Of a DNA stretch of 8,370 nt, positions 6,832 through 8,370 are shown in pieces. Where the stretch lies: positions 1-8,370 of the forward strand of contig DAOVZS010000087.1 in the NCBI GenBank assembly GCA_030635005.1. The letters are read 5' to 3'. Source of the stretch: Thiomargarita sp. (GTDB lineage: Bacteria; Pseudomonadota; Gammaproteobacteria; Beggiatoales; Beggiatoaceae). Within the stretch, counting starts at the first letter, position 1. Each line of letters opens with the position of its first letter. The translations under genes were made by a program, and so were the position numbers. The notes under the pieces were generated by a model, which was not told the origin of the DNA, made no database searches, and saw only the letters and a program-made list of their open reading frames with translations.

Positions 6832-7206
6832 ATGCCTAAAATATTATTAGTAGAAGATAATGAATTAAATCTTGATATGCTGACAAGACGTTTAAAACGT
6901 AAAGGTTTTGAAATGGTGATTGCTCAAAATGGAGAAGAAGGTGTCAAAATAGCACATCAAGAACTTCCTGATTTAATTTTAATGGATATGAGTTTACCTG
7001 TCAAAGATGGATGGACTGCAACTAAAGAAATTAAATTAGCATCAGATACACAACATATTCCCGTCATTGCTTTAACAGCACATGCGATGTCTGGAGATCG
7101 GGAACAAGCACTGGCTGCTGGTTGTGATGATTATGATACTAAGCCGATAGAATTGCCAAGATTACTTAGTAAAATGAATGCCTTATTACTGAAAAAACAA
7201 AATTAG
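6832..7206 (+). CDS. Single-domain response regulator (CheY/DivK-like receiver)
   Basis: This is a complete receiver domain of 124 residues with no output domain. The acidic pair Glu8-Asp9, phospho-acceptor Asp52 (LILMDMSLP), switch Thr82 (ALTAHAM) and Lys104 (TKP) are all in place, so it should be phosphorylatable. The sequence style (NELNLDMLTRRLKRKGFE, AHAMSGDREQALAAGCDDY) is that of stand-alone receivers that act by binding a partner or relaying phosphate, rather than DNA-binding regulators. The ATG has AGGAG eight bases upstream. It is transcribed away from the murJ run and lies nine bases before the cyclase gene, so the two are probably one operon and the cyclase protein is the obvious candidate partner. 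The cognate kinase is not in the window. Confidence 0.95.
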   Translation: MPKILLVEDNELNLDMLTRRLKRKGFEMVIAQNGEEGVKIAHQELPDLILMDMSLPVKDGWTATKEIKLASDTQHIPVIALTAHAMSGDREQALAAGCDDYDTKPIELPRLLSKMNALLLKKQN

Positions 7207-7215
7207 AGATTTATT

Positions 7216-8370
7216 ATGAGCAGGGTAGATAATGGCAAAAGCAATGAAGATATTGCATTAGTAGATATGGGATATGATTTACTCACGCCAATTAGCACTC
7301 TCAAAGTATATATTGAGATGCTCTTAGAATATTCGAAGACACAATGTCAGGATTTTATTCCTGATATCAATAAAATGTTAGAAGCAGCGGACGATTTGTC
7401 CACCTCAATCACACAATTATGTTCTCAAAATAATGCTCATCATAATGAAATTAATTTTGAAACCTTAACAACCACTATCAGTCATCAGTTACGAAATCGT
7501 ATTAATGTGATTATGGGTTTTGGTGAAATGTTACTAGAAGATATTGATAAAAAAAATCATCCTGAAGCTGCCACAGGATTGCAAAAAATTGTGACATCAG
7601 TTCGACGGTTGCTGATTTTGATTGACGATTTATCTTACATTTATAAAAACTCTAAACCTAATAAAACTAAAGTGATAGAAGATGACCTATCTATCATTTC
7701 TAATGTATCAGAACCGACTACTACTGTCAATCCGGAAAGATCTACTTCCTTGTTTAAGGCAGGAGGATGCGAACAACTTGATTTAGGAACTAAATCCGCT
7801 TCATTATTAGTGGTAGATGATGATGAAAGTAATCGTATTTTATTATCACGACGTTTAAAAAGACAGGGATTTGAGGTTAAAGAAGCACAAACAGGTCGAC
7901 AAGCCTTATGTATTATTCGTAATCAACATTTTGATTTAATATTACTTGATATCCGTATGCCAGAAATGAATGGTTATCAAGTGTTAAAAACACTCAAAAA
8001 AGATCAGAAATTCAGTCATATTCCTGTCATTATGATTTCAGGATTAGATGAAATTGATAGTGTGGTTCGTTGTATCGAATTAGGGGCAGAAGATTATTTA
8101 CATAAACCTCCTAAACAAGTTATTTTAAATGCTAAAATTTCTGCTACATTAGAACGTAAGCGGCTACGTGATAGTGAGCGTGCTTTATTACTCAATATTT
8201 TTCCACAAGAAATCGTAAATCGTTTAAAATATGGAGAAAAAGAGATTGCTGATGATTTTGATGAAGTCACCGTCTTATTTTCTGATTTGGTTGGATTTAC
8301 AGAATTATCAGCTAATATTCCTGCAAAAATATTAGTAAAAAAACTAAATACTATTTTTTCCGCTTTCGAT
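7216..8370 (+). CDS. Tandem DHp-like / receiver / class III adenylate-guanylate cyclase, C-terminus cut by window edge
   Basis: This is open from ATG 7216 for 385 codons to the right edge. Residues 12-70 and 82-142 each resemble a histidine kinase dimerisation (HisKA) segment: GYDLLTPISTLKVYIEMLLE and SHQLRNRINVIMGFGEMLLE align without gaps at an offset of 70. His90 fills the phospho-His position in the second copy, Tyr20 in the first. No ATP-binding HATPase domain follows. A low-complexity linker (about 143-193) leads into a receiver (195-312) with Asp201/Asp202, phospho-acceptor Asp245 (LLDIRMPEMNGY), Ser275 and Lys297 (HKPP). A helical signalling linker (ERKRLRDSERALLLNIFP) joins it to the cyclase, whose first metal-binding Asp357 is seen in FSDLVGFTELS. 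The second metal site and the base-specificity residues lie beyond the edge, so cAMP versus cGMP is undecided. The ribosome binding site (AGAGA, six bases before) overlaps the preceding stop. Confidence 0.9.
   Translation, partial: MSRVDNGKSNEDIALVDMGYDLLTPISTLKVYIEMLLEYSKTQCQDFIPDINKMLEAADDLSTSITQLCSQNNAHHNEINFETLTTTISHQLRNRINVIMGFGEMLLEDIDKKNHPEAATGLQKIVTSVRRLLILIDDLSYIYKNSKPNKTKVIEDDLSIISNVSEPTTTVNPERSTSLFKAGGCEQLDLGTKSASLLVVDDDESNRILLSRRLKRQGFEVKEAQTGRQALCIIRNQHFDLILLDIRMPEMNGYQVLKTLKKDQKFSHIPVIMISGLDEIDSVVRCIELGAEDYLHKPPKQVILNAKISATLERKRLRDSERALLLNIFPQEIVNRLKYGEKEIADDFDEVTVLFSDLVGFTELSANIPAKILVKKLNTIFSAFD

Noticed and set aside
1..8370. CRISPR array, tRNA, insertion sequence or toxin-antitoxin pair
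   Set aside because: I saw no spaced direct repeats, no cloverleaf-like stretch, no transposase and no terminal inverted repeats. Nearly all the DNA is taken by well-supported genes.

Overview
The window is AT-rich bacterial DNA, almost fully coding. It has seven genes on the minus strand (roughly 1-6743) and two on the plus strand (6832 to the right edge). Four things suggest a gammaproteobacterium: the linked pair murJ-ribF, the conserved ~90-residue protein before murJ, a periplasmic di-haem peroxidase, and a receiver-cyclase signalling protein. Low GC plus multidomain class III cyclases would fit a Thiotrichales/Beggiatoa-like sulfur oxidiser. That placement is inferred from gene style only, with no rRNA or marker search. 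I see no tRNA, rRNA, CRISPR array, insertion sequence or phage attachment site, and no gene-free stretch over 100 bases.

Minus strand, in order of transcription: a 90-residue conserved protein of unknown role (6471-6743); murJ, the lipid II flippase (4922-6457, TTG start); ribF, the bifunctional riboflavin kinase/FAD synthetase (3940-4920); an EHD-like dynamin-family membrane GTPase (2543-3973); an unrecognised 266-residue protein with a hydrophobic segment (1756-2556); a family 2, DPM1-like glycosyltransferase (1048-1755, GTG or ATG start). Gaps and overlaps are -34 to +13 bases across this run, so it reads as one transcription unit with translational coupling. After a 60-base gap a di-haem cytochrome c peroxidase/MauG-family gene follows and runs off the left edge.

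Plus strand, read from an 88-base divergent promoter region: a stand-alone CheY/DivK-like receiver (6832-7206) and, nine bases later, a large protein cut by the right edge (7216 onward). The latter has two histidine-kinase-type dimerisation segments in tandem, a receiver domain and the start of a class III nucleotide cyclase, with no kinase ATP-binding domain in between.

The two points of most interest are these. First, a dynamin-like GTPase, its overlapping partner and a lipid-type glycosyltransferase occupy the place behind murJ-ribF where gammaproteobacteria usually carry ileS-lspA; this may be an undescribed envelope or membrane-remodelling module. Second, the cyclase has a 70-residue duplicated phosphotransfer-like region in which the first copy has Tyr in place of the phospho-accepting His.
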